From: an uncultured Gemmatimonadota bacterium
GTDB taxonomy: Bacteria; Gemmatimonadota; Gemmatimonadetes; Gemmatimonadales; Gemmatimonadaceae
NCBI GenBank assembly: GCA_946479895.1
Contig: CAMLHT010000140.1
Span: forward strand, 1-9,531
Length of the DNA stretch: 9,531 nt
Reading direction: 5' to 3'
Made by a program: the position numbers and the translations under genes. Shown here piece after piece: positions 1 to 6,077 of this stretch (position 1 is its first letter; the number at the start of each line of letters is the position of its first letter). A model generated the notes under the pieces. It worked only from the letters and a program-made list of their open reading frames with translations, did no database searches and was not told the DNA's origin.

Positions 1-1226
1 CCCAGCGCCGACCCGAGCCCCTCGAGCGTCTTGTAGGCGGCGTTGATCTTCTGGTTCGCGACGTTCGAGACGCCTTCGCCCGCGCCACCATCCATCACGA
101 CGATGCGGTCGATGTCGATGCCCTTCACCGCCTCGACCGCGGTGCCGAGGAGCTGCGGCAGCTTCTCCGCCATGAAGACCGCGAAGCCCTGCTCGCCGGC
201 CGTGCTGATCTGGGAATAGAGCAGGCGGAGCACTTCGACCTGCGCCTTTCCGTTCTCGAGAATCGGGGCAGCTTCGGCCCGCGCGCGCAGCTCGGCCGCC
301 TTGCGGTGCGCTTCGGCCGGCTCGACCACGTCGGCAAGCAGCTTTCGCTTCTGGAGCTCGACACGCTGGCTCTCGAGATTCTGCTGCGCCTCCACCTCGG
401 CGCGCTGCGCCTCCACCTGCGCGACGCGCTCGGCCGTCTCGGCGAGCCGATTGAGCTCGGCCTGCCGGACGCGCAGCTCGTTGCGCGCCGACGCCACCGC
501 GATGTCGGCCTGCGCCTTCGCCACTTCGGCGATCTGCATCGCCTCGGCCTGACGCTGCTTCGTCTCGGCCTGGTTCTGCGCCTCGGCGATCTGGGCGGCC
601 TTGAGCACCTGCGCCGTCTTGCCGCGGCCGACGGCCGCGAGATAGCCCACTTCGTCGGTGACGTTCTGGATCTTGAGCGTATCGAGCTGGAGCCCGAGCT
701 TCTGGAGGTCCTGATCGGCCTCCTGGAGCAGCTCGGCCGCGAACTTGAGGCGGTCCTCGTTGACTTCCTCGGGCGTCAGCGTCGAGAGCACGCCGCGGAG
801 GTTCGCGCTGAGCGTCTCCTTCGCAAGCTCCTCGATCTCCTCGACCGACTTGCCGAGCAGTCGCTCGACGCCGTTGTTGAAGGTGGTCTCCGGCTCGGAG
901 GCGACCTTCACGTTGGCGACGGCCTGCACCGAGAGCGGGATGCCGCCCTTGGAGAAGGCGTTCGCCACCATGAGCTCGATCGGAATCGTGGCGAGGTGCA
1001 TGTACGAGACCTGCTCGAGCACCGGGACGCGCAGCGTGCGGCCGCCGATCACCGTGCGGTAGCCGACGCCCCGGCCATCCGTGAGCGCGCGACTGCGGCC
1101 GGTGATGATCGCCGCGCTGTTCGGCGGCACGATGACGATCAGCGCCCGGACCGTCGCGATGAGGGCGAAGACCGCCCCGACGACGACGCCCGCGACGATC
1201 GCGGGTCCCACCATCCATTCCGGCAT
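1..1226 (-). CDS. Flotillin-like SPFH/band-7 membrane scaffold protein (3' end outside window)
   Basis: Flotillin-family proteins oligomerise on the inner membrane and organise membrane microdomains. About 408 residues are visible and the C-terminus is cut by the window edge. Residues 6-33 form a hydrophobic N-terminal anchor, followed by PPNSAAIITGR, the usual entry to the SPFH domain. The SPFH region continues through a VNEDRLKFA stretch and LGLQLDTLKIQNVTDE, both highly typical of flotillins. From about residue 205 to 325 there is an Ala/Glu/Gln-rich coiled coil (AEAQNQAETKQRQAEAMQ and similar heptads), then a more globular C-terminal part. The start at 1226 is supported by GAGGAGAG at 1231-1238, four bases upstream. 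It lies 26 bases downstream of an NfeD-like gene, the classical partner. The family call is firm. The exact subtype (FloT/YqiK-like) is inferred. Confidence 0.95.
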   Translation of the reverse strand, partial: MPEWMVGPAIVAGVVVGAVFALIATVRALIVIVPPNSAAIITGRSRALTDGRGVGYRTVIGGRTLRVPVLEQVSYMHLATIPIELMVANAFSKGGIPLSVQAVANVKVASEPETTFNNGVERLLGKSVEEIEELAKETLSANLRGVLSTLTPEEVNEDRLKFAAELLQEADQDLQKLGLQLDTLKIQNVTDEVGYLAAVGRGKTAQVLKAAQIAEAQNQAETKQRQAEAMQIAEVAKAQADIAVASARNELRVRQAELNRLAETAERVAQVEAQRAEVEAQQNLESQRVELQKRKLLADVVEPAEAHRKAAELRARAEAAPILENGKAQVEVLRLLYSQISTAGEQGFAVFMAEKLPQLLGTAVEAVKGIDIDRIVVMDGGAGEGVSNVANQKINAAYKTLEGLGSAL

Positions 1227-1252
1227 CTATCTCTCCTCGCAGTCCGACTGCG

Positions 1253-1813
1253 TCATGAGTTTCCCTCGTCCAGCATCGGCTCGTCGAGCGGCGCGACCAG
1301 CGCCGTCCCGCGGCTCATCTCCACGACGACGACCGACTTCCAGCTCGTGCTCCCCGCCGCTGAGGCATCGAGCGGCCGCGCGACGAGCTCGTACTCGCGG
1401 TCACCCCGGTGCACCCTGATCTTGCCGAGCCCACCCTGCCCGATCGGCAGCACCATCGTGGCCGGCAGTCCAACGAAGCTCTCCTCGCCATCGCGCGCGC
1501 CCGACTCCGTTCGCCTGAGATACTGGAACGTCAGGCCGACGAGGCTGGCGACGCCGACACCCGCGGCGAAAGCGATCGGCAATACGACCCACGGGCCGAC
1601 GGAGTTCCAGCCACGCGAGAGCGCCAGGCCCGTTCCACCGAACACGAAGAGGAAGTAGGTGGCGGTGCGAAGCGAGAGGAACTTCGCCGCCCCGTCGGCG
1701 CCGTGGCCGTCGTGCAGGTCGCCGGCGTGGTGCCCGCCGTGGTCGCCGCCGAAGGCCGCGACGGCCAGCAGGACGCCGCCAACGAGGAGGCTGAAGAGAT
1801 ACAGCGAAAGCAT
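1253..1813 (-). CDS. NfeD-like membrane protein with C-terminal OB-fold, flotillin partner
   Basis: This 186-residue protein has a hydrophobic helix at about 3-21, a second at about 50-66 and a third at about 72-96. A soluble domain from about 113 to 180 has the pattern of the NfeD OB-fold (VGLPATMVLPIGQGG... ending in VVVVE...). It lacks the ClpP-like serine protease domain of long NfeD proteins, so it belongs to the short type that is co-encoded with flotillins and thought to help assemble or position them. Between helices 1 and 2 is a loop rich in His and Asp (His 25, 28, 29, 34, 37; Asp 24, 32, 35, 40) that could bind metal. This is an inference. No Shine-Dalgarno sequence is evident before the ATG at 1813. 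A strong small hairpin sits 19 bases upstream. The flotillin gene follows after 26 bases, so the two are probably one transcript. Confidence 0.88.
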   Translation of the reverse strand: MLSLYLFSLLVGGVLLAVAAFGGDHGGHHAGDLHDGHGADGAAKFLSLRTATYFLFVFGGTGLALSRGWNSVGPWVVLPIAFAAGVGVASLVGLTFQYLRRTESGARDGEESFVGLPATMVLPIGQGGLGKIRVHRGDREYELVARPLDASAAGSTSWKSVVVVEMSRGTALVAPLDEPMLDEGNS

Positions 1814-1831
1814 TGGCGGAATGGTGGTTCA

Positions 1832-1846
1832 CGGCGCGAGGCGCCG
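1832..1846 (-). promoter_or_regulatory. Small GC hairpin in the gap before the NfeD gene
   Basis: A perfect 6-base stem (CGGCGC/GCGCCG) closes a 3-base loop in the 86-base gap between the plug-domain gene (stop 1900) and the NfeD gene (start 1813). There is no T-tract, so a classical intrinsic terminator is not shown. It could attenuate read-through or stabilise the upstream transcript end. It may also be chance in GC-rich DNA. Confidence 0.3.
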
Positions 1847-1899
1847 CAACGGCAGAACGCCGCCCGCGCGATGGCGGACGGCGCGGCTGCGGGAAATGC

Positions 1900-2760
1900 C
1901 TACTTGCGCTTTCGCAGGTGCAGCACGAGCACTCCGCACTGGGCCTGTCGCGCGCTGTATCGCGCGGGCGTCTGCGAGGGGCTCTCGTACCACTCGATGG
2001 CCTCGACCTGGTCGATGGCGAAGCTGTTGACGTCGAACGGCGGCGTGGGCTGGCCGGAATTCATCAGCATGCGGTCGACGTAGACGAGCGCGTAGCACGA
2101 GCGCTTCACGCCCGACCGGATCTCGATCTCATCGGGCACGTAGTAGAGGCGCTCGCGCCGAAGGCACTCATCGGTAGCCTCCTGCGCCGCGCGGGCGGCC
2201 TGCGCGTTCAGGTTGGCCATGCCGGTCGGCTGGCACCGCGAGATCGGGCCCCGCGCCGCGCTCACGTAGCTCTGGCCGACGTTGCTGCGCATTATGCCGA
2301 TGCCGCCCAGCGACCGCAGCACGGTCGGCAGCGCCGCGTTGCCCTTCTTCTCCAGATCCGCGCGAGTCAGGAAGCGGCCGAATCCCCGCTTCCTGTTCTC
2401 GTTGAACTCGGCGAGCAGGGGATCGGCCGGGGCACTCACCACGACGGAGTCGAGCCTCGTCATCCGCCCCAGCGTCACGACCCATTCGAGGCTCCGGGCC
2501 TGGTCGAAGACCATCGTCGTGTCGAGCTGGGTGTACCCGATGTGCTTCACCGTCACCCGGTGGATGCCGGCCGAGACGCCCTCGATGCGAAAGACGCCCC
2601 GGTCGGTCGTCGTCGTCGTGAGACCCATGCCGGGCAGGGAAACCTCGGCGTTGCCGAGCGGGCGCTTCGCCGAGTCGACGACGGTGCCGGCGAAGGCGAC
2701 GGCCTGCGCCATCGCGACGGCGGGAAGGACGAGCAGCATGAGGAGGGGGCGGATCATCAT
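1900..2760 (-). CDS. Exported carboxypeptidase-regulatory-like / TonB-plug-like protein without barrel
   Basis: This 286-residue protein begins with a clear signal peptide (hydrophobic residues 5-17, likely cut after AMA at 18). Residues about 22-98 read as a carboxypeptidase-regulatory-like beta-sandwich (GTVVDSAKRPLGNAEV, then TTTDRGVFRIEGVSAG and VKHIGYTQ). This is the domain often found at the N-terminus of SusC/TonB receptors. Residues about 104-280 resemble a TonB plug: DSVVVSA, a TRADLEKKG...LRSLGGI segment, then YALVYVDRM, AIDQVEAIEWYES and CGVLVLHLRK at the end. The protein stops there, with no room for an outer-membrane barrel. An insert of about 50 residues splits the plug, and the protein has four cysteines (176, 199, 222, 275), possibly disulfide-bonded in the periplasm. 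AAAGGAG lies directly before a double ATG. The second ATG (2757) has slightly better spacing, so the start may be one codon later. The specific function is unknown. NfeD and flotillin genes follow 86 bases downstream. Confidence 0.82.
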   Translation of the reverse strand: MMIRPLLMLLVLPAVAMAQAVAFAGTVVDSAKRPLGNAEVSLPGMGLTTTTTDRGVFRIEGVSAGIHRVTVKHIGYTQLDTTMVFDQARSLEWVVTLGRMTRLDSVVVSAPADPLLAEFNENRKRGFGRFLTRADLEKKGNAALPTVLRSLGGIGIMRSNVGQSYVSAARGPISRCQPTGMANLNAQAARAAQEATDECLRRERLYYVPDEIEIRSGVKRSCYALVYVDRMLMNSGQPTPPFDVNSFAIDQVEAIEWYESPSQTPARYSARQAQCGVLVLHLRKRK

Positions 2761-2845
2761 CTCCTTTCGACTCCGATCGTGGTGATGGGTGCTCGGACTG
2801 CGTGGCCGGGCTGTCTTCGCCTGTTGTCAACGTACGGATGGGGAG

Positions 2846-2857
2846 GGCGGTACCGCC
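2846..2857. promoter_or_regulatory. 12-base perfect palindrome in divergent intergenic region (candidate operator)
   Basis: GGCGGTACCGCC is its own reverse complement. It lies in the 152-base space (2761-2912) between two divergently transcribed genes, 40 bases centre-to-centre from a second 12-base palindrome. The position is suitable for a dimeric regulator acting on either gene. A GC-rich palindrome can arise by chance, so this is only a candidate. Confidence 0.3.
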
Positions 2858-2885
2858 ACCGGATTGCGTCCCGCCGGGCACGGTC

Positions 2886-2897
2886 ATTCGATCGAAT
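2886..2897. promoter_or_regulatory. 12-base perfect palindrome next to -10-like box (candidate operator)
   Basis: ATTCGATCGAAT is a perfect palindrome in a less GC-rich patch than the surrounding DNA. It ends three bases before TAATTT (2901-2906) and 15 bases before the GTG start of the peptidase gene. A protein bound here would cover the -35/-10 spacer of the proposed promoter. This fits an operator, but no regulator gene is present in the window to support it. Confidence 0.38.
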
Positions 2898-2900
2898 CGC

Positions 2901-2906
2901 TAATTT
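2901..2906 (+). promoter_or_regulatory. Candidate -10 box; possible leaderless transcript for the M1 peptidase
   Basis: TAATTT is the most AT-rich hexamer in the intergenic region. It ends six bases before the GTG at 2913, so a transcript starting the usual distance downstream would begin at or next to the start codon. No Shine-Dalgarno sequence precedes that GTG, and an in-frame TAA at 2901-2903 rules out a longer N-terminus. No good -35 box is seen 17 bases upstream. Confidence 0.35.
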
Positions 2907-2912
2907 CCTGAC

Positions 2913-4889
2913 GTGAAACCGACTTCGACGATCCTCCTGCTCGGCGCGACCGTCGCCGTGCTGTCCGCGGCCCAGTGCCCCTCGTCGACGGCGCCGGTGC
3001 CGGCGGCGGCTACCACCACGCGAGGGGGGCGGCCCATCCCCTACCCCATTCCCGAATCGAAGGCCTTCGCGCGCGCGGTCGAGAAGGGAACGCGGACGCG
3101 GACGGGATCCCCGGGCCCGAATTACTGGCAGCAGTACGCCCGCTACACGATCGACGCCGAGCTTCAGCCGGGCACCAATCAGCTCTCGGCGCACGGGACC
3201 ATCCGGTACATCAATCGTTCGCCGGATACGCTGCCCGTGCTCTGGCTGCACCTCAACCAGAACCTCTTCGCGCCGAACGCCCTCCGGAACGAAGCGGTGC
3301 CCGTCACCGGCGGGATGGAGATCTTCCGGGTCGAGGCGGCGGGGCGCACGCTCTCGCGCGCGGACACCGGCGCCGGCTACGCCATCGAGCAGACGCGGAT
3401 GCGCGTGACGCCGCCACGCCCGCTGATGCCCGGCGACTCGATCGACCTGCGCCTGGACTGGGCGTTCACGGTGCCACCGGACGGCGCCCCGCGCAGCGGA
3501 ACCACCGGCGACATCTTCATGGTGGCCTACTGGTATCCCCAGATGGCGGTCTACGATGACGTCGGCGGCTGGCAGACCGACATCTACATGGGGAACGCCG
3601 AGTTCTACATGGGCTATGCCGACTATGAAGTCGGCATCACGCTGCCCGCCGGCTGGCTGGTCGCATCGACCGGCACCCTCAACAACGCCGATCAGGTGCT
3701 GTCGCCCCAGACGCGGAGCCGGCTGGCCGAGGCACGACGGAAGGGAGAGCTCGTCCACATCGTGAACGACCAGGATCGGGGAGCCGGACGCTCGACGCAG
3801 CGCGGACTCGACAACCTGCTCACCTGGCGCTTCCGCGCGACCAACGTCCGGGACTTCGACTGGGGCGCCTCGGCGCGATTCCTGTGGGATGCGACCGTCG
3901 CCACGGTGGCGAACCGCGCCGGCGGCACCGCGCCGGACACCGTGGACATCCACACGTTCTATCGGCCCGAGGTCGTATTTCCGGCGTGGTTCTACTCGAG
4001 CCTTTACGCGCGGCACGCGATCGAATTCCTGTCGCGCTACCTGTGGTCGTATCCGTATCCGCAGATGACGGCGATGGAGGGACCCGCCTCGTGCAGCGGC
4101 ATGGAGTACCCGATGCTGACGTGCATCGGCGGGCCGCGCGACACCCTCGGGCTCGAGTCCGTGATCGTCCACGAGTTCGCCCACATGTGGTTCCCGATGC
4201 AGGTGGGATCGGACGAGCGGCGCTACGCGTGGATGGACGAAGGACTCACGCGGTTCAACCAGGCGCAGGGGATGCAGAACTTCTTCCGCGGCTACGACCG
4301 CGAAGCCCTCGCCCGCGCCAGCTACCTCTCGCTGGCGCGCACGGATGATGAAGTGCCGCTGATGCGCCACGGCGACCTGTATCCGGTCGGCACGCGCGCG
4401 TACGCGACGGCCACCTACGACAAGATGGCCACGAACATGATCGCGCTGCGCGGCCTCCTCGGCGACGAGGTCTTCATGCGGTGCTATCACGAGTACGGCC
4501 AGCGCTGGCTCAACCGGCACCCGACGCCGTACGACTTCTGGAACACGTTCGACTACTGCGCGAACCGCGACCTGTCGTGGTTCTGGCGGACGTGGTGGTA
4601 CGAGACGTGGACGCTCGACCAGGCGATCGCCGCGGTGGAGAATGAGGGCAGCGGCCTGCGCGTGACGATCGAGGACAGGGGGACGGCGCCCATGCCCGTG
4701 CGCCTCACCGTGACGCGGGCCGGCGGCGCCACCGAGCAGCTGACGATTCCCGTCGACGCATGGCTGGCCGGTGCCCGCCGGACGTCGGCGCTCGTGGCCA
4801 ACGGAGCGACGGTGACGGCGATCGAGATCGACCCGCGGCAGGTGTTCCCCGACATCGACCGCTCGAACAATCGCTGGGTGAAGCGCTAG
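2913..4889 (+). CDS. Secreted M1-family (gluzincin) zinc metallopeptidase
   Basis: This 658-residue protein has an N-terminal hydrophobic segment (about 6-20) that looks like a signal peptide. Cys22 is preceded by SAAQ, a poor lipobox, so lipoprotein status is doubtful. Residues about 75-330 form the beta-rich N-terminal domain of M1 peptidases. The catalytic centre is clear: HEFAH with zinc ligands His420 and His424 and general base Glu421, followed after 18 residues by the third ligand Glu443 (WMDEGLTRF). Tyr502 in TATYDKM matches the transition-state tyrosine. The usual GAMEN substrate motif is replaced by GMEYPM (396-401), flanked by Cys394 and Cys404, which could pair. A short beta-rich C-terminal domain follows (about 560-658). 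It probably degrades peptides in the periplasm or outside the cell. The GTG start is the only possible one after an in-frame stop at 2901. The glycosyltransferase gene starts one base after its stop. Aminopeptidase activity is inferred from the family. The substrate is unknown. Confidence 0.93.
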   Translation: MKPTSTILLLGATVAVLSAAQCPSSTAPVPAAATTTRGGRPIPYPIPESKAFARAVEKGTRTRTGSPGPNYWQQYARYTIDAELQPGTNQLSAHGTIRYINRSPDTLPVLWLHLNQNLFAPNALRNEAVPVTGGMEIFRVEAAGRTLSRADTGAGYAIEQTRMRVTPPRPLMPGDSIDLRLDWAFTVPPDGAPRSGTTGDIFMVAYWYPQMAVYDDVGGWQTDIYMGNAEFYMGYADYEVGITLPAGWLVASTGTLNNADQVLSPQTRSRLAEARRKGELVHIVNDQDRGAGRSTQRGLDNLLTWRFRATNVRDFDWGASARFLWDATVATVANRAGGTAPDTVDIHTFYRPEVVFPAWFYSSLYARHAIEFLSRYLWSYPYPQMTAMEGPASCSGMEYPMLTCIGGPRDTLGLESVIVHEFAHMWFPMQVGSDERRYAWMDEGLTRFNQAQGMQNFFRGYDREALARASYLSLARTDDEVPLMRHGDLYPVGTRAYATATYDKMATNMIALRGLLGDEVFMRCYHEYGQRWLNRHPTPYDFWNTFDYCANRDLSWFWRTWWYETWTLDQAIAAVENEGSGLRVTIEDRGTAPMPVRLTVTRAGGATEQLTIPVDAWLAGARRTSALVANGATVTAIEIDPRQVFPDIDRSNNRWVKR

Positions 4890-4890
4890 C

Positions 4891-6042
4891 ATGCTCGACG
4901 CCGCGCTCCTGTGGCTGGCGGCGGTGACGGCCCTGGGAGTCCTGGTGGTGACGATCATGTTCGCCCGTGGGGCGCGCTCGATCCCGAGCCTCGCCGCCCA
5001 GCCGCCGCGCATGGATGGTCCGCTCGTCTCCGTCGTCTTCGCCGCGCGCGACGAGGGTCCCAACATCGAGGCCGCGGTCTCGTCGCTGCTGGCGCAGTCG
5101 TATCACCAGCTCGAGATCGTCGCGGTGAACGACCGCTCGGTGGACGATACCGGCGAGATCCTCGAGCGCCTGGCGGCGGGTGATGCACGCATTCACGTCG
5201 CGCACGTTCGCGAGCTGCCGCCGAAATGGCTGGGGAAGAATCACGCGCTGCACACCGGCGCCGCGGTGGCTCGCGGAGACTTCCTGCTCTTCACGGATGC
5301 CGACATCGTCTTCGATCGGGACGCGATCGCGCGCGCCGTGGCCTTCGTGGAGGAGCGCGGCGTCGATCACCTGACGCTCGGCCCCGAGCTCGAGTCGCCG
5401 ACGAACATGCTGGCGCTCGTGGTGAACTTCTTCTCGCTGGGGTTCCTGCTGCTCTTTCGCCCCTGGCTGGCGAAGGACCCGGCGCGCCAGGAGCACATGG
5501 GCGTGGGGGCGTTCAACCTCGTGCGCGCTTCGCTCTACCGTCGATTCGGAGGCCATTCGCGCATCGCGCTCCGTCCGGACGACGACATCAAGCTCGGCCG
5601 GATGGTGAAGCTCGCCGGCGGTCGGCAGATGGTCGCCGCGGGGTTCGGCGTCATCAGGGTCCGGTGGTATTCCACCGTGCGGGAGTTGGCGCACGGGCTG
5701 CGCAAGAACACCTTTGCCGGGCTGAATTACAGCCTGCCGACCGCGATCGGCGCGGTGCTGATGCAGTACATCGTGAACGTGTGGCCGTTCGTCGCTGTCT
5801 TCGTGACGAGCGGCCCGACGCGGTGGCTCAACCTGGCGACCGCGCTGATGCTGATGACCATGTACGCCGCGGTCGCCGTCGGCAGCCGCTCGAAGTGGTG
5901 GCTGGCGTTCGCGTTTCCCCTGGCGGCCCTGATCTTCTCGTGGATCATCATGTCCGCCACCTGGCTGACCATCCGGCGCGGAGGAATCGAGTGGCGGGGA
6001 ACGTTCTATCCGCTGGCAGACCTGAAGGGCAACACGGTGTAG
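4891..6042 (+). CDS. Membrane-anchored family 2 glycosyltransferase (HpnB/CrtQ-like architecture)
   Basis: This 383-residue protein has one N-terminal helix (about 3-24), a cytoplasmic GT-A domain and several C-terminal helices (about 285-310, 315-335, 340-368). GT-A signatures are visible: VSVVFAARDE, VAVNDRSVDDT with Asp81 for nucleotide binding, the metal-binding TDAD (135-138), and DDDIKLG (230-236) as the likely catalytic acid region. The QxxRW motif of processive synthases is degenerate (Ile255...Arg258-Trp259), which favours transfer of single or few sugars to a lipid carrier or membrane lipid rather than long-chain synthesis. The PPKWLGKNHALHTGA segment followed by GDFLLFTDADI resembles the hopanoid- and carotenoid-associated enzymes HpnB and CrtQ, but no hopanoid or carotenoid gene is nearby, so the acceptor is unknown. 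It starts one base after the M1 peptidase stop without a convincing ribosome site, so translation is probably coupled. Confidence 0.9.
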   Translation: MLDAALLWLAAVTALGVLVVTIMFARGARSIPSLAAQPPRMDGPLVSVVFAARDEGPNIEAAVSSLLAQSYHQLEIVAVNDRSVDDTGEILERLAAGDARIHVAHVRELPPKWLGKNHALHTGAAVARGDFLLFTDADIVFDRDAIARAVAFVEERGVDHLTLGPELESPTNMLALVVNFFSLGFLLLFRPWLAKDPARQEHMGVGAFNLVRASLYRRFGGHSRIALRPDDDIKLGRMVKLAGGRQMVAAGFGVIRVRWYSTVRELAHGLRKNTFAGLNYSLPTAIGAVLMQYIVNVWPFVAVFVTSGPTRWLNLATALMLMTMYAAVAVGSRSKWWLAFAFPLAALIFSWIIMSATWLTIRRGGIEWRGTFYPLADLKGNTV

Positions 6043-6051
6043 TGCCGTGAG

Positions 6052-6071
6052 AGGGAGGCTGTTCCTTCCCT
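6052..6071. terminator. Weak hairpin between convergent genes (possible bidirectional terminator)
   Basis: AGGGAGG (6052-6058) pairs with CCTTCCCT (6064-6071) with one bulged base and a 5-base loop, in the 35-base gap between the converging glycosyltransferase and esterase-family genes. The location fits a shared terminator. There is no T-tract on either side, so termination is uncertain. Confidence 0.35.
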
Positions 6072-6077
6072 GCAGTG

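Noticed and set aside
306..1658. Plus-strand open frame of 450 codons opposite flotillin and NfeD
   Set aside because: The translation is repetitive Leu/Arg/Gly/Glu-rich shadow of the flotillin coiled coil. The minus-strand flotillin and NfeD readings have clear family motifs.
2825..2830. Exact TTGACA on the minus strand, a possible -35 box for the plug-domain gene
   Set aside because: No acceptable -10 hexamer is found 16-18 bases downstream (GC-rich GGCCAC region), so a sigma-70 type promoter is not supported.
2913..2990. Lipoprotein signal on the M1 peptidase (Cys22)
   Set aside because: The residue before Cys is Gln and the -3 residue is Ala (SAAQC), which does not fit the lipobox. An ordinary signal peptide or anchor is more likely.
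2757..5066. Very long minus-strand open frame (769 codons) opposite the M1 peptidase gene
   Set aside because: The translation is Arg/His/Val/Ala-rich low-complexity sequence with no domain pattern. The plus strand carries a complete zinc peptidase with all catalytic residues. Long antisense frames are expected in GC-rich genes.
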